A stretch of DNA of 6,360 bases from Chthoniobacterales bacterium (GTDB lineage Bacteria > Verrucomicrobiota > Verrucomicrobiae > Chthoniobacterales > UBA10450): positions 1 to 6,360 of the forward strand of contig QHBL01000098.1 in assembly GCA_003244125.1 (NCBI GenBank), in the 5' to 3' direction. Under the pieces are notes generated by a model, which searched no databases, was not told the origin of the DNA, and was given only the letters and a program-made list of their open reading frames with translations. Each line of letters starts with the position of its first letter. Within the stretch, counting starts at the first letter, position 1. Below are positions 6,263 to 6,360 of this stretch, piece by piece. Both the position numbers and the translations under genes were made by a program.

Positions 6263-6360
6263 TCACTGCGCTTCGATCGCAATTCCTAGCGCCCGCCCCT
6301 CCATATCCTGCGGGATCGACAGCCCGAATGATTGCAGAATTGTCGGCGCGATATCCACAA
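6263..6360 (-). CDS. C-terminal end of a second AP-superfamily phosphohydrolase (partial, enters from the right edge)
   Basis: Reading the minus strand from 6358, the frame gives 31 codons beginning VDIAPTILQSFGLS and ending IAIEAQ, then TGA at 6265-6263. Over 24 positions it is identical to the complete AP-family protein (residues 508-531) at 14 sites, and most other sites are conservative changes. The shared core is '(I/V)D(I/L)APTIL--FG(L/V)S(I/V)P-DM-G', the hallmark near the C-terminus of phosphodiesterase/sulfatase-like AP-superfamily enzymes. Unlike its neighbour, it stops about 10 residues after this motif and lacks the long tail ending in 'ALGYLE'. Only the end is visible, so catalytic residues, length and start cannot be judged. 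It is probably part of the same gene cluster, 87 bp upstream of its paralog. Confidence 0.85.
   Translation of the reverse strand, partial: VDIAPTILQSFGLSIPQDMEGRALGIAIEAQ

Noticed and set aside
6256..6276. Inverted repeat TCGAAG/CTTCGA as a terminator of the upstream AP-family gene
   Set aside because: The stem is only 6 bp with a 9-nt loop, overlaps the stop codon and has no T-run on the minus strand, so it does not meet intrinsic terminator criteria.

Overview
All genes I can support lie on the minus strand, so the window reads right to left. The order is: the tail of an AP-superfamily phosphohydrolase (right edge), a complete second AP-superfamily phosphohydrolase/phosphomutase of the COG3379 type, a GT4-like glycosyltransferase, a YdjM/DUF457-type membrane hydrolase, an HlyD/RND-type periplasmic adaptor, a TolC-family outer-membrane channel, and probably the first codons of another gene at the left edge. 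No RNA gene, mobile element, CRISPR array or long repeat was seen. Coding density is about 98 %.

The TolC protein and the periplasmic adaptor show a two-membrane bacterium. The DNA is moderately GC-rich (roughly 55-60 % by eye), and Shine-Dalgarno sequences are weak or absent before most starts. The COG3379-type protein ends in a 'RLQALGY' tail. As I recall, such proteins are common in Acidobacteriota and Verrucomicrobiota, and I would guess one of these or a related soil lineage. This is recollection, not proof.

The five complete genes look like one transcription unit. Going downstream, the junctions are an 18-nt gap (AP gene to glycosyltransferase), a 6-nt gap (glycosyltransferase to hydrolase), a 4-nt ATGA overlap (hydrolase to adaptor), a 44-nt overlap (adaptor to TolC) and a second ATGA overlap into the gene running off the left edge. 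The only sizeable non-coding stretch is the 87 bp at 6176-6262, between the two AP-family genes, which is where a promoter for the unit would sit.

Functionally, the cluster joins an envelope-glycan or secondary-product theme (glycosyltransferase, phosphohydrolases, membrane hydrolase) to an export theme (adaptor plus outer-membrane channel). The inner-membrane pump that should work with the adaptor and channel is not in the window. The gene starting at position 35 is the first place to look for it. I found no convincing evidence of an entirely new system. The most useful new details are the unlisted partial paralog at the right edge, the coupled start at the left edge, and the combination of genes.
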